Origin: Bacteroidaceae bacterium
GTDB taxonomy: Bacteria > Bacteroidota > Bacteroidia > Bacteroidales > Bacteroidaceae
NCBI GenBank assembly: GCA_017616915.1
Contig: JAFZXF010000103.1
Location: 1 to 45,722, forward strand
Reading direction: 5' to 3'
DNA length: 45,722 nt
In this document: positions 8,628 through 16,921 of the stretch, piece after piece
How positions within the stretch are numbered: the first letter of the stretch is position 1
Layout of the letters: every line of letters starts with the position of its first letter
Position numbers and translations under genes: made by a program
Notes under the pieces: model-generated
What the model was told of the DNA's origin: nothing
What the model saw: the letters and a program-made list of their open reading frames with translations, nothing else
Database searches by the model: none

Positions 8628-9596
8628 TTACAACTCCCAGCCTAGTGCAGAAGCACCAAGCACAGCTGCATCGCTACCGCTGAGACCGGAGAGCAATATC
8701 TTGGCATGACCCTTGAAGATATTGAGGATATCCTCATCGTAAGCCTTGCGCACATGCTCCATCAGCAGCTCACCACTACGGGTGGGACCTCCGAAGAAGA
8801 TAAACGCTTCGGGGCTGCTAAACAGGGCGAAATTGGCACAAGCCTTTCCGAGCAGAGTTCCTGTATATTTGAGTACCTCTAAAGCTATAGCATCGCCGTC
8901 ACGAGCTGCCACGCTCACATCAAGGCCAGTAATCTCCTCCGGATTGAGGTCGCGCAACTTGCTGGGACGAGAATCCTTGAGCAACATCTCCTGGGCAGTG
9001 CGAACAATACCCGTCGCGGAGCAATAGGTCTCCAAACAACCCTTACGACCGCAGCCGCACTGACGAGCCTCGGGAGAACGATCGATAATCGCATGGCCAA
9101 GCTCTCCTGCAAAACCATCGGAGCCATAAACCAACTGGCCGTTAACTACGATACCGCTACCCACACCGGTGCCGAGAGTTATCATAACGAAGTCCTTCAT
9201 TCCGCGAGCCACACCATAAGTCATCTCGCCTATAGCTGCAGCATTAGCGTCATTGGTGATACCTACAGGAATGTTGAGCTTCTCTTGGAACAACTTAGCC
9301 AAAGGCACAGGACCTTTCCACACTAGGTTAGGAGCACTCTCGATGTTGCCGGTATAATAGTTACCGTTGGGAGCGCCGATGCCCATACCCTTGATGGTCT
9401 CGATGCCGCCTACAGCATCAATGATAGGCTCCAAAGCATTGGCTGCCGCATCTACGAATTCTTCAACCTTGGGGTAGGCCTTTGTCTTAATAGCCGTTGT
9501 GGCTTTTATTTCACCACGGGCGTCAACGATGCCAAACACCGAATTAGTGCCGCCCAAATCCAGTCCTATTACATAGGGTTTGTCTGCTGTACTCAT
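8628..9596 (-). CDS. ROK family sugar kinase (glucokinase-like)
   Basis: The 322-residue cytoplasmic protein matches ROK hexokinases, which phosphorylate glucose or related sugars with ATP. Visible motifs are the N-terminal phosphate loop GLDLGGTNSVFGIVD, the sugar-binding and catalytic segment TNDANAAAIGE, the ATP-binding LGTGVGSGIVVNG, and the ROK zinc motif with CGCGRKGCLE. The length is typical. It lacks a helix-turn-helix domain, so it is a kinase and not a ROK repressor. The neighbouring GH97 and GH110 genes could supply its substrate. Sugar specificity cannot be read from the sequence. Confidence 0.92.
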   Translation of the reverse strand: MSTADKPYVIGLDLGGTNSVFGIVDARGEIKATTAIKTKAYPKVEEFVDAAANALEPIIDAVGGIETIKGMGIGAPNGNYYTGNIESAPNLVWKGPVPLAKLFQEKLNIPVGITNDANAAAIGEMTYGVARGMKDFVMITLGTGVGSGIVVNGQLVYGSDGFAGELGHAIIDRSPEARQCGCGRKGCLETYCSATGIVRTAQEMLLKDSRPSKLRDLNPEEITGLDVSVAARDGDAIALEVLKYTGTLLGKACANFALFSSPEAFIFFGGPTRSGELLMEHVRKAYDEDILNIFKGHAKILLSGLSGSDAAVLGASALGWEL

Positions 9597-9641
9597 GATA
9601 GAATTTTGATTATTTAGATTTGTTTTTATAATTTCTGGCTA

Positions 9642-9649
9642 CAAAAATA
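9642..9649 (-). promoter_or_regulatory. Candidate -7 box for the ROK kinase
   Basis: Read on the minus strand, TATTTTTG matches the Bacteroidetes TAnnTTTG box about 46 bases upstream of the start codon. No TTG stands at the expected -33 position, so the call rests on one element. Confidence 0.4.
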
Positions 9650-9679
9650 ATAAAAAACGATGAAAAGTCAGGGATTTTG

Positions 9680-9710
9680 TTGGAGTTTTTTGCACAATTT
9701 TATAACTTTG
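9680..9710 (+). promoter_or_regulatory. Promoter of the GH110 gene
   Basis: TTG at 9680-9682 is separated by exactly 20 bp from TAACTTTG at 9703-9710, the canonical Bacteroidetes -33/-7 pair. Transcription would begin near 9715, leaving a short leader before the ATG at 9730. Confidence 0.75.
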
Positions 9711-9729
9711 CGCTCAAAACTATCAAAAA

Positions 9730-11484
9730 ATGACTCTCCGTAACATTAAATTCACGCTTTTCGTCATTCTCTGCGCATGCATGGGAATACTTACTGCCAA
9801 CGCGCAATTCTGCAAAAAGACCAGAACCCTCAACATGGAGGAGTATCTCGCCAAATATGGATCAGAATCCGACCGTTCACCGGCAGTGGTCAAGGCTCTG
9901 CAAGATTGCCGGCGACTGGGCGCGAAACGACTGGTTTTCCCAAAAGGTATCTACCACCTCAAGGCCGACAGCCTCAATGCTTTCATGACCCACATATCCA
10001 ACAATGGCAGCTACCAGCGTCGATTCGCCTTTGACCTGACGGGCATCCGCAACCTTGAAATCGACGGCTGCGGCTCCACGCTGCTGCTCAAGGGCTACGT
10101 GTGTCCATTCTATGTAAACAAGGCTGAGGGTATTTGCCTGCGAAACTTCCTGGTGGACTATGAGCGCACCTTCAACAGCGAAGGTCATATCGAGGCGGTC
10201 ACCGACTCCACAATGACGCTTAGGTTCTCCAACGAATACCCCTACTTCGTGGACGACAAGCACCACCTGCACTTCATCGATGACGAGGGCACCGAATATC
10301 CATGGTACTATCTGCTGGAGTTTGACCCCAAACTTATGGAAACAGCATACATGGTGCCCGACCAGTGGACGGGAGCCAACCTGTACACCGAGGACCTTGG
10401 ACAAGGGCGAGTTATGCTGTGCAAAAAAGGGCTCAGAGGCACACCCGGTAACGTGATAAATTTCGGCATAGCCCGACGTACCGTGCCCGCCATCACCATC
10501 ACCGATAGCCGCAACGTGAGCGTAAGGAACATCACCCTTTATCACGCCGGAGGAATGGGAGTCATCGCGCAGCGCACACGCGACATTACTATAGATAGCC
10601 TCAACATACTGCCCGCCCCAGGCAAGGACCGAGTGGTAAGCGTAGGTGCTGACGCCACTCACTTCGTAAACTGCACAGGGCGACTGCGGATGTATAACAG
10701 CCACCTCGCTCAGCAAACTGATGATGCCACCAATATTCACGGCGTGTATTACCGTATTGCCGACGTGCTTGCCGACGGCCGCATCATGGTGGAACTTGCC
10801 AACGATGCCCAATACGGCTTCGACCTCTTCCACTCGAAGCCCCGCATAGAGTTCGTCTCCGCCAAAAGTCTCATCACCTACGGTCACGGCAAGGTGAAAT
10901 CCTACTACACTATCAGCGACAACAAGTTTATGCTCACCCTCTCTACTCCACTGCCCCAGGGCGTGGCTAAAGGTGACGTGATTGCTCCCGAGGGTGACTA
11001 TCCCGACGTGCATATCAAGGGCTGTTACTTCGGCAACAACCGAGCTAGAGGCCTACTACTAGGTAGCCGAGCTAGAATGCTTATAGAGGACTGTGTTTTC
11101 CACACCCCGGGAGCTGCGCTACTGCTTGAGGGTGACGGCCGCTACTGGTTTGAGCAAGCAGGAGTGCGCAACGTGATTATACGCAACAACACTTTCGACA
11201 ACTGCAACTACGGAGTATGGGGCTCAGGCACCATCGAAACCGGCTCGGGCATCGACAGCCAATACTACGACAGCAGTTTCTATAACCGCAACCTGCTCAT
11301 AGAAAACAACACCTTCCGCATACATCGGGCAGCAGTGCTCAATCTGTATAGCGTAGATGGTGTCACATTCCGCAACAACCGTATCGTCACTACAAGCGAG
11401 CCATATCCATGCAAAGTCAAAGCTGATGACAAGGACGCACTCTTCCGCCTCAAAAGCTGCAAGAATGTGAGCATTGACTACTAA
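9730..11484 (+). CDS. GH110 alpha-1,3-galactosidase
   Basis: GH110 enzymes are inverting exo-alpha-1,3-galactosidases that act on blood group B, linear alpha-Gal or related structures. The 584-residue exported protein (signal peptide about 1-25, ending ANAQ) is a right-handed parallel beta-helix with many I-x-I and N-N-x-F turns (for example VIIRNNTFDNC, LLIENNTFRI). The family block GADATHFVNC places an aspartate at D308, and QQTDDATNIHG places D331 and D332. The spacing of 23 and 24 residues is that of the catalytic triad reported for GH110 (D321, D344, D345). The gene has its own promoter and is divergent from the ROK kinase. Exact linkage preference (branched or linear) is not readable. 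Confidence 0.88.
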   Translation: MTLRNIKFTLFVILCACMGILTANAQFCKKTRTLNMEEYLAKYGSESDRSPAVVKALQDCRRLGAKRLVFPKGIYHLKADSLNAFMTHISNNGSYQRRFAFDLTGIRNLEIDGCGSTLLLKGYVCPFYVNKAEGICLRNFLVDYERTFNSEGHIEAVTDSTMTLRFSNEYPYFVDDKHHLHFIDDEGTEYPWYYLLEFDPKLMETAYMVPDQWTGANLYTEDLGQGRVMLCKKGLRGTPGNVINFGIARRTVPAITITDSRNVSVRNITLYHAGGMGVIAQRTRDITIDSLNILPAPGKDRVVSVGADATHFVNCTGRLRMYNSHLAQQTDDATNIHGVYYRIADVLADGRIMVELANDAQYGFDLFHSKPRIEFVSAKSLITYGHGKVKSYYTISDNKFMLTLSTPLPQGVAKGDVIAPEGDYPDVHIKGCYFGNNRARGLLLGSRARMLIEDCVFHTPGAALLLEGDGRYWFEQAGVRNVIIRNNTFDNCNYGVWGSGTIETGSGIDSQYYDSSFYNRNLLIENNTFRIHRAAVLNLYSVDGVTFRNNRIVTTSEPYPCKVKADDKDALFRLKSCKNVSIDY

Positions 11485-11523
11485 AAAATGCATCGTTTAG
11501 TGTCCAGTGTTTAATCTTTTTAC

Positions 11524-11531
11524 TACCTTTG
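11524..11531 (+). promoter_or_regulatory. Candidate -7 box for the DHH phosphoesterase
   Basis: TACCTTTG matches TAnnTTTG. It lies 28 bases before the ATG at 11559 and overlaps the upstream in-frame TTG at 11529, which argues against that TTG being the start codon. The -33 element is not obvious. Confidence 0.5.
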
Positions 11532-11558
11532 CACCTCGATTCAATAACCCGGTCACGC

Positions 11559-12605
11559 ATGGAGCTTAAGCAATATCTTTCACCTGACGACATCAACACT
11601 TGGCACCGCATGGTAGGCCAAGCCACCAACATCGTGGTGCTAGGACATGCCGGGCCTGACGGAGATGCGATGGGAGCTATACTAGCTCTCACTCATTGGT
11701 TGCACAAGCAGGGTAAACAAGCCGTGGCTATGACTCCCAATCCGTGTCCCGACTTCCTGAGTTGGCTGCCCGGATTCAGCGATGTGGTCTTTGCCAAGAT
11801 GGCTCGCTACAAGGCCCAGCGCCTGCTCAACGAGGCCGATCTGCTCATACTCCTTGACTTCAACGCCATCAGCCGACTTGAGGATCTCGCCCCGAGCGTG
11901 GAGGCATGTTGCGCACCCCGCATCATGATTGACCACCACCTCAATCCCGAACATTGTGCCGAACTTATTGTGTCCGACTCCGCTGCAGCGGCTACGTGTG
12001 AGGTGCTCTTTTGCATGATGCACCAACTAGGGGCATACGATGACATTGATACCGACATTGCGGAGTGTCTCTACTGCGGACTTATGACCGATACGGGAGC
12101 CTTCGCATACAACTCCAACAGGCCAGAACTGTTCCATATAATCTCGATGCTGCTTGACAAGGGCATCGACAAAGACCAGATCTATCGCAACGTATTCTAC
12201 AGCTACACCGAAGGACGACTGCGACTTATGGGCTACCTGCTGTATGAAAAGATGCAGTACTATGCCGAAGAGCACACTGCCGTGTTCTCCCTAACCAAGG
12301 AGGAGATGAAGCGCTTCAACTATGTGAGAGGCGATGCCGAGGGCTTCGTAAACCTGCCTCTGCAGATTAAAGGCACGCGCCTCAGCATATCGCTCCGCGA
12401 GGACACGGAGAAAGCGCTTATACGTGTGTCGCTCCGCTCAATAGGCTCCTTCCGCTGCGACCAGATGGCAGAGCAGTTCTTCAATGGCGGCGGACACCAC
12501 AATGCAGCTGGCGGTACACTACCCAACCCCATGAGTGAAGCTCTGAAAGTAGTCGACCAGGCTATTGCCGCTTCCCGAGAACAGTTGATAAACATTGAAT
12601 CTTGA
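11559..12605 (+). CDS. DHH family phosphoesterase (NrnA-like oligoribonuclease / pAp phosphatase)
   Basis: Proteins of this family degrade short RNA oligonucleotides and may dephosphorylate 3'-phosphoadenosine 5'-phosphate. The 348-residue protein carries the DHH metal-binding motifs: GHAGPDGDAMG (H30, D34, D36), LLDFN (D100) and IDHH (D125, H126, H127), then TDTGAF, and the C-terminal DHHA1 glycine motif GGGHHNAAGG. The in-frame TTG at 11529 lies inside a -7 promoter box, so I take the ATG at 11559 (MELKQYL). The stop lies five bases before the next gene, so the two form an operon. Confidence 0.92.
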   Translation: MELKQYLSPDDINTWHRMVGQATNIVVLGHAGPDGDAMGAILALTHWLHKQGKQAVAMTPNPCPDFLSWLPGFSDVVFAKMARYKAQRLLNEADLLILLDFNAISRLEDLAPSVEACCAPRIMIDHHLNPEHCAELIVSDSAAAATCEVLFCMMHQLGAYDDIDTDIAECLYCGLMTDTGAFAYNSNRPELFHIISMLLDKGIDKDQIYRNVFYSYTEGRLRLMGYLLYEKMQYYAEEHTAVFSLTKEEMKRFNYVRGDAEGFVNLPLQIKGTRLSISLREDTEKALIRVSLRSIGSFRCDQMAEQFFNGGGHHNAAGGTLPNPMSEALKVVDQAIAASREQLINIES

Positions 12606-12610
12606 TTCTT

Positions 12611-13291
12611 ATGAAGAAAATACTGACATTATTGCTAATTGTAACTGCGGCGGTGATGAGCTCCTGCGAGGAGGAACAGACCTACGCCGAACAGAAAAAG
12701 GCTGAACGACGCGCCATCAGCAGATTCATCTCCCAGGGGTGCCTGGCGCTTGACAAGGAACTGGGCGACACCATTCTCTACGTAGCGCCCATTACCGAGA
12801 TTAACGAGCAGAAATTCTTCGCCCAAGACACAACTACCGACCTCAGCCGCAACGAATACGTGAAGTTCCCCTCCTCGGGAGTCTATATGCAGATAGTGCG
12901 CAAGGGGACGGGCGAAAAGCTCAACCTCAAAGCCGACACCGTGCGGCTGCTATGTCGATACAAGGAGTATAATATCAGCGGAGACTCGCTCCAGACTCGC
13001 AACGACAACGCGTACTATATCGGCATGCTCGACGAAATGACGGTAGAATGCCAGTCGGGCACCATCAACGGCTCCTTTGTACAGGGCATGATGAAATACA
13101 ACTACGGCTCCACCACTGTGCCCGAGGGATGGCTCATCCCCCTGCGCTATATCAATATCGGCCGTCAACTCAGTGCCGACGATGAGATAGCCAAGGTGCG
13201 CATCATAGTGCCTCACTCCTCCGGCCAGACTAACGCCGTAAGCAAAGTATATCCCTGCTTCTATGAAATTACCTACCAACGAGGCAGGTAA
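12611..13291 (+). CDS. DUF4827 family lipoprotein (FKBP-like fold)
   Basis: The 226-residue protein starts MKKILTLLLIVTAAVMSSC, a lipoprotein signal with the lipidated cysteine at residue 19. The rest resembles DUF4827, a Bacteroidales family with an FKBP-type peptidyl-prolyl isomerase-like fold (segment VYMQIVRKGTGEKL and the C-terminal GWLIPLRYINIGRQ). Whether it has isomerase activity is unknown. It follows the DHH gene by five bases and ends 11 bases from the convergent hemW stop. I use the ATG at 12611 instead of the in-frame TTG at 12602. Confidence 0.8.
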   Translation: MKKILTLLLIVTAAVMSSCEEEQTYAEQKKAERRAISRFISQGCLALDKELGDTILYVAPITEINEQKFFAQDTTTDLSRNEYVKFPSSGVYMQIVRKGTGEKLNLKADTVRLLCRYKEYNISGDSLQTRNDNAYYIGMLDEMTVECQSGTINGSFVQGMMKYNYGSTTVPEGWLIPLRYINIGRQLSADDEIAKVRIIVPHSSGQTNAVSKVYPCFYEITYQRGR

Positions 13292-13302
13292 GAAAACATC
13301 AA

Positions 13303-14490
13303 CTAAAAAAGCGAGGAAATAATATCGTCGGACACAAACAGACCTTTCTTCGTGAGCGAGAGAAATTTCTCTCGCTCATGTTGATTATTAGGTTCGCCGA
13401 AAGAGTTGCAGGCTACCTCGTTGAGGACAAGAGTGCCATTATTTATATAAGGTATAGCGCGCGTAAGGAGAGCCTCACATTCTTGCTCACCGAAATTTTC
13501 GGAGAAAGCTGATAGATCAATGCCCTCGGCTCTTCGCAGTTGGGTTAAAATTGTCTCCTCTCTGCGCATTCCCGGAGTCAGTTCCTCTGAATATTCGGAA
13601 TTGCTGCCGCAATTGGCAGCTGCGCCGTCTTCAAAACGATGAATATACTCCCTTAAGTCTGGATTGTTCCACTGTCTCGAGATGCCGTTGTAAGAATGGG
13701 CAGCCGGGCCGAGACCGAGATAGTGCTTGCCACTCCAATAGCCAGAATTATGGCGGGCTTGTAGGCAGGGAAGGGCGAAGTTGGATATCTCATAATGCAG
13801 GAAACCTGCCACCGCTGCTCGCTCCATTAACATACGGTACTGGCTGAGGCTCAACTCCTCATCGGCCTCCTTCACCTTGCCCTGCTCACGGAGGCGGTAA
13901 AGCGCTGTCCCTTGCTCATAACTCAGCGCATAAGCCGACAGATGGCTTATGGGCAAAGCGAATGCCTGATCAAGGTCGCTCTGCCAGTCATCAAGCGTCT
14001 GACCCGGAAGACCGTAAATAAGGTCTATGCTAAGGTTGGTGATACCTGCGTCGAGCAGATTGCGGATTGCAGAATGTACCTGAGCGGCGGTGTGCCGACG
14101 GCGAAGGAAGCGTAGCATCTCGTCGTTGAAACTCTGCACTCCCATGCTTACCCTGTTGACAGGCAGCCTCGTCAAAGACTGAGCATAGTCGGGACTCACA
14201 TCATCAGGATTGACCTCTAGTGTCACCTCCGCATCTGAAGCAAGGCTCCAGTGCCCGCTGATTGCCGAGAAGATGTGGTTTAGGCTCTCCACACCGAGCA
14301 AAGAGGGAGTACCGCCACCAATATAAACCGACGACAGCTCGTGATTCAATCCCAAATAATCACGGCGCAATTCCATCTCGCGACAAAGTGCTTCCAGATA
14401 TGCCTTCTGCACATCACTCCCACAGGTTGTGGAGTAGAAGTCACAATAGATGCAGCGACTCTTGCAAAACGGTATGTGAATGTAAAGCAT
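13303..14490 (-). CDS. hemW: Radical SAM heme chaperone HemW
   Basis: HemW binds heme and a 4Fe-4S cluster with S-adenosylmethionine and is thought to insert heme into target enzymes; it was formerly called HemN-like. The 395-residue protein begins MLYIHIPFCKSRCIYCDFY, with the radical SAM cysteines at residues 9, 13 and 16, followed by VYIGGGTPS and the conserved GLGPAAHSYNG segment. A C-terminal HemN-type winged domain ends near FLSLTKKGLFVSDD. It is divergent from the EF-G paralogue, with a 223-bp shared upstream region. Confidence 0.93.
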   Translation of the reverse strand: MLYIHIPFCKSRCIYCDFYSTTCGSDVQKAYLEALCREMELRRDYLGLNHELSSVYIGGGTPSLLGVESLNHIFSAISGHWSLASDAEVTLEVNPDDVSPDYAQSLTRLPVNRVSMGVQSFNDEMLRFLRRRHTAAQVHSAIRNLLDAGITNLSIDLIYGLPGQTLDDWQSDLDQAFALPISHLSAYALSYEQGTALYRLREQGKVKEADEELSLSQYRMLMERAAVAGFLHYEISNFALPCLQARHNSGYWSGKHYLGLGPAAHSYNGISRQWNNPDLREYIHRFEDGAAANCGSNSEYSEELTPGMRREETILTQLRRAEGIDLSAFSENFGEQECEALLTRAIPYINNGTLVLNEVACNSFGEPNNQHEREKFLSLTKKGLFVSDDIISSLF

Positions 14491-14576
14491 AGCCTCAACA
14501 AAAAATGCCTTTTAAAATAGGATATGATGTGAAATCTGTCAATGCTTATTATTCTCAAAAACTATCTATTTTGCTC

Positions 14577-14584
14577 CAAAAGTA
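14577..14584 (-). promoter_or_regulatory. Candidate -7 box for hemW
   Basis: On the minus strand TACTTTTG matches TAnnTTTG about 87 bases upstream of the hemW start codon. No TTG is found at the ideal spacing. Confidence 0.4.
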
Positions 14585-14611
14585 GTACTTTCTTGCCATT
14601 ACTTGCATCAT

Positions 14612-14642
14612 TAGGGGTATAAAAAAGCGATTTTACCCCCTA
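14612..14642. promoter_or_regulatory. Inverted repeat upstream of the EF-G paralogue promoter
   Basis: TAGGGGTA (14612-14619) faces TACCCCCTA (14634-14642), an inverted repeat with one extra C. It is centred about 56 bases before the predicted transcription start, a typical site for an activator dimer. In Bacteroides the paralogue fusA2 is strongly activated by the regulator Cur; that this repeat is such a site is my inference. Confidence 0.4.
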
Positions 14643-14646
14643 AAAG

Positions 14647-14677
14647 TTGGTCAAGTGACAATCTTTGCGTACATTTG
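14647..14677 (+). promoter_or_regulatory. Promoter of the EF-G paralogue
   Basis: TTG at 14647-14649 and TACATTTG at 14670-14677 are exactly 20 bp apart, a canonical Bacteroidetes promoter. The leader before the ATG at 14714 would be about 30 bases. Confidence 0.8.
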
Positions 14678-14713
14678 TCAGCCAAGAATAATAACTAATA
14701 ACAAAAATAAACA

Positions 14714-16861
14714 ATGAAAACTTACAAAACCAACGAAATCAAGAACATTGCCATCCTTGGTAATGACGGTGCGGGCAAGACGACCCTCACCGAATCACTG
14801 CTCTTCGAAGCCGGCATCATCAACCGCCGCGGCAGAATCACATCTAAAAACACAGCCAGCGACTACTTCCCCGTAGAGCAGGAATACGGATACAGCGTAT
14901 TCTCAACCGTATTCCACGCAGAAGCTAATGGCAAAAAGCTCAACTTTATCGACTGCCCGGGCAGCGATGACTTTGCCGGAGCAGCCATCACCGCTCTCCA
15001 CGTTACCGACACCACTCTCATCCTTATGGGACAGGGCGGAGTAGAGGTAGGCACACAAAACCACTTCCGCTACACCGAGAAACTTGGCAAGCCGGTAGTT
15101 TTCGCACTCAACCAGCCTGACGATGAGCGTTTCGACTACGACTCCCTCGTAGAAAAGACCAAAGCCGCATTCGGCTCCAAGGTTGTCCCTATCCAGTATC
15201 CGCTCTCAACCGGCCCTGACTTCAACGCCATCATCGACGTACTCACCATGAAGAAGTATTCATGGGGACCCGAAGGAGGAAAACCGAAGGTAGAAGACAT
15301 CCCCGCCGACCAGATAGATCGCGCCACCGAGATGCACATGGCCCTCATCGAGGCTGCTGCCGAGCATGACGAGACCCTCATGGAAAAATTCTTTGAGACA
15401 GAAGAACTCACCGAGGACGAAATCCGCGAAGGCATCCGCAAGGGTATGATTACCCGCGGCATCTTCCCCCTCTGCGTAGTCTGCGCCGGCAAAGACATGG
15501 GCATCAACCGACTCATGGAGTTCCTGGGCAACATCGTGCCTCTCGTTAGCGAGATGCCTAAGGTCAAGAACGCCGCCGGCACCGAGATAGCTCCCGACGC
15601 CAGCGCACCCGTAAGCCTCTTCTTCTTCAAGACAGCCATGGAGCCCCACATCGGAGAGGTGCAGTATTTCAAGGTAATGAGCGGAACAGCCACCGAGGGC
15701 ATGGACCTCACCAATGCCAACCGAGGCAGCAAGGAGCGCATCGGACAGCTCTTCGCATGTGCCGGAGCACAGCGATTCAAGGTGGACAGCCTCCAGGCAG
15801 GCGACATCGGTTGCACCGTTAAACTCAAGGACGTCAAGACCGGCGATACACTTAACGACAAGGGCGTTGACAACACCTTCAACTACATCAAATATCCCGA
15901 TCCCAAGTATATCCGCGCCATCAAGCCCGTCAACGAAAGCGACAACGAGAAGATGATGGCAGCCATCTACCGCATGGCTCAGGAAGATCCCACATGGGTA
16001 GTGGAGCAGAACAAGGAGCTGCGACAGACCCTCATCAAAGGACAGGGCGAATTCCACCTCCGTACTCTCAAATGGCGCCTCGAAAACAACGACAAAATTT
16101 TCGTTGAGATGGCTCCGCAGCGCATTCCTTACCGCGAGACCATCACCAAGGCTGCACGCGCCGACTACCGCCACAAGAAGCAGAGCGGTGGCGCTGGTCA
16201 GTTCGGTGAGGTTCACATGATTGTAGAGCCCTACACAGAGGGCATGCCCGATCCCACCGTTTATCGCTTCGGTAATCAGGAGTATCGCATCACTCCGCGT
16301 AGCACCGATGTTACCGAACTGGAATGGGGCGGCAAGCTCGTCTTCATCAACTCCGTTGTCGGCGGTGCCATCGACACCCGCTTCATGCCCGCCATCCTCA
16401 AGGGCGTTATGGAGCGCATGGAGCGCGGTCCGCTTACCGAGTCGTATGCCCGCGATGTTCGAGTAATCGTTTACGATGGTAAGATGCACCCGGTTGACTC
16501 AAATGAAATCAGCTTCATGCTGGCAGCTCGCAACGCCTTCAGCCAGGCGTTCCGCGAGGCAGGTCCCAAGATTCTCGAGCCTATCTATGACCTCGAGGTA
16601 CTCGTGCCGGGCGACATGATGGGTGACGTGATGAGTGACCTCCAGGGACGTCGCGGTCTCATCATGGGTATGTCGAGCGATGGCGGCATGCAGAAGCTTA
16701 ACGCCAAGGTGCCACTTGCCGAACTCGCCAACTACTCAACCGCACTCAGCTCCATTACCGGTAGCCGTGCAAGCTTCACCATGAAGTTCTCGAGCTATGA
16801 ACTTGTACCTCAGAATGTTCAGGACGAGCTCATCGCTGCCAACCAGAAGGAAGAAGACTAA
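14714..16861 (+). CDS. fusA2: EF-G paralogue (EF-G2 type) with degraded GTPase motifs
   Basis: The 715-residue protein has the full EF-G domain plan: G domain, domain II, and domains III-V including GAGQFGEVH in domain IV and the C-terminal LQGRRGLIMGM. The G domain departs from canonical EF-G. The P-loop GNDGAGKTT (16-24) keeps K22. The switch I signature RGITI is replaced by YGYSVFS. The DTPGH motif reads DCPGS, so the catalytic histidine is S84. NKxD reads NQPD (133-136). This matches the Bacteroides EF-G2 paralogue (BT2167), reported to support translocation without GTP hydrolysis and to be induced on carbon starvation. Lack of GTPase activity here is inferred from the missing residues. 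It is divergent from hemW. Confidence 0.88.
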   Translation: MKTYKTNEIKNIAILGNDGAGKTTLTESLLFEAGIINRRGRITSKNTASDYFPVEQEYGYSVFSTVFHAEANGKKLNFIDCPGSDDFAGAAITALHVTDTTLILMGQGGVEVGTQNHFRYTEKLGKPVVFALNQPDDERFDYDSLVEKTKAAFGSKVVPIQYPLSTGPDFNAIIDVLTMKKYSWGPEGGKPKVEDIPADQIDRATEMHMALIEAAAEHDETLMEKFFETEELTEDEIREGIRKGMITRGIFPLCVVCAGKDMGINRLMEFLGNIVPLVSEMPKVKNAAGTEIAPDASAPVSLFFFKTAMEPHIGEVQYFKVMSGTATEGMDLTNANRGSKERIGQLFACAGAQRFKVDSLQAGDIGCTVKLKDVKTGDTLNDKGVDNTFNYIKYPDPKYIRAIKPVNESDNEKMMAAIYRMAQEDPTWVVEQNKELRQTLIKGQGEFHLRTLKWRLENNDKIFVEMAPQRIPYRETITKAARADYRHKKQSGGAGQFGEVHMIVEPYTEGMPDPTVYRFGNQEYRITPRSTDVTELEWGGKLVFINSVVGGAIDTRFMPAILKGVMERMERGPLTESYARDVRVIVYDGKMHPVDSNEISFMLAARNAFSQAFREAGPKILEPIYDLEVLVPGDMMGDVMSDLQGRRGLIMGMSSDGGMQKLNAKVPLAELANYSTALSSITGSRASFTMKFSSYELVPQNVQDELIAANQKEED

Positions 16862-16877
16862 TCGACACATTCACTCA

Positions 16878-16907
16878 AGGCGCGGGACTGCAATCTCGCG
16901 CCTTTTT
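16878..16907 (+). terminator. Terminator of the EF-G paralogue
   Basis: GGCGCGGGA and TCTCGCGCC pair around a short loop (16879-16902), with GGCGCG/CGCGCC at the base, followed by TTTTT. It separates the EF-G paralogue from the peptidase gene. Confidence 0.85.
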
Positions 16908-16921
16908 ACTATTCCAACATC

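Noticed and set aside
6483..13291. A polysaccharide utilisation locus
   Set aside because: No SusC/SusD pair, hybrid two-component system or anti-sigma factor is present; the glycosidases are in separate transcription units.
15260..16489. Minus-strand frame of 409 codons inside the EF-G paralogue
   Set aside because: It is a shadow of a conserved gene on the other strand; such frames occur inside most long genes here (also in secA, GH31, GH97 and the Lnb frame).
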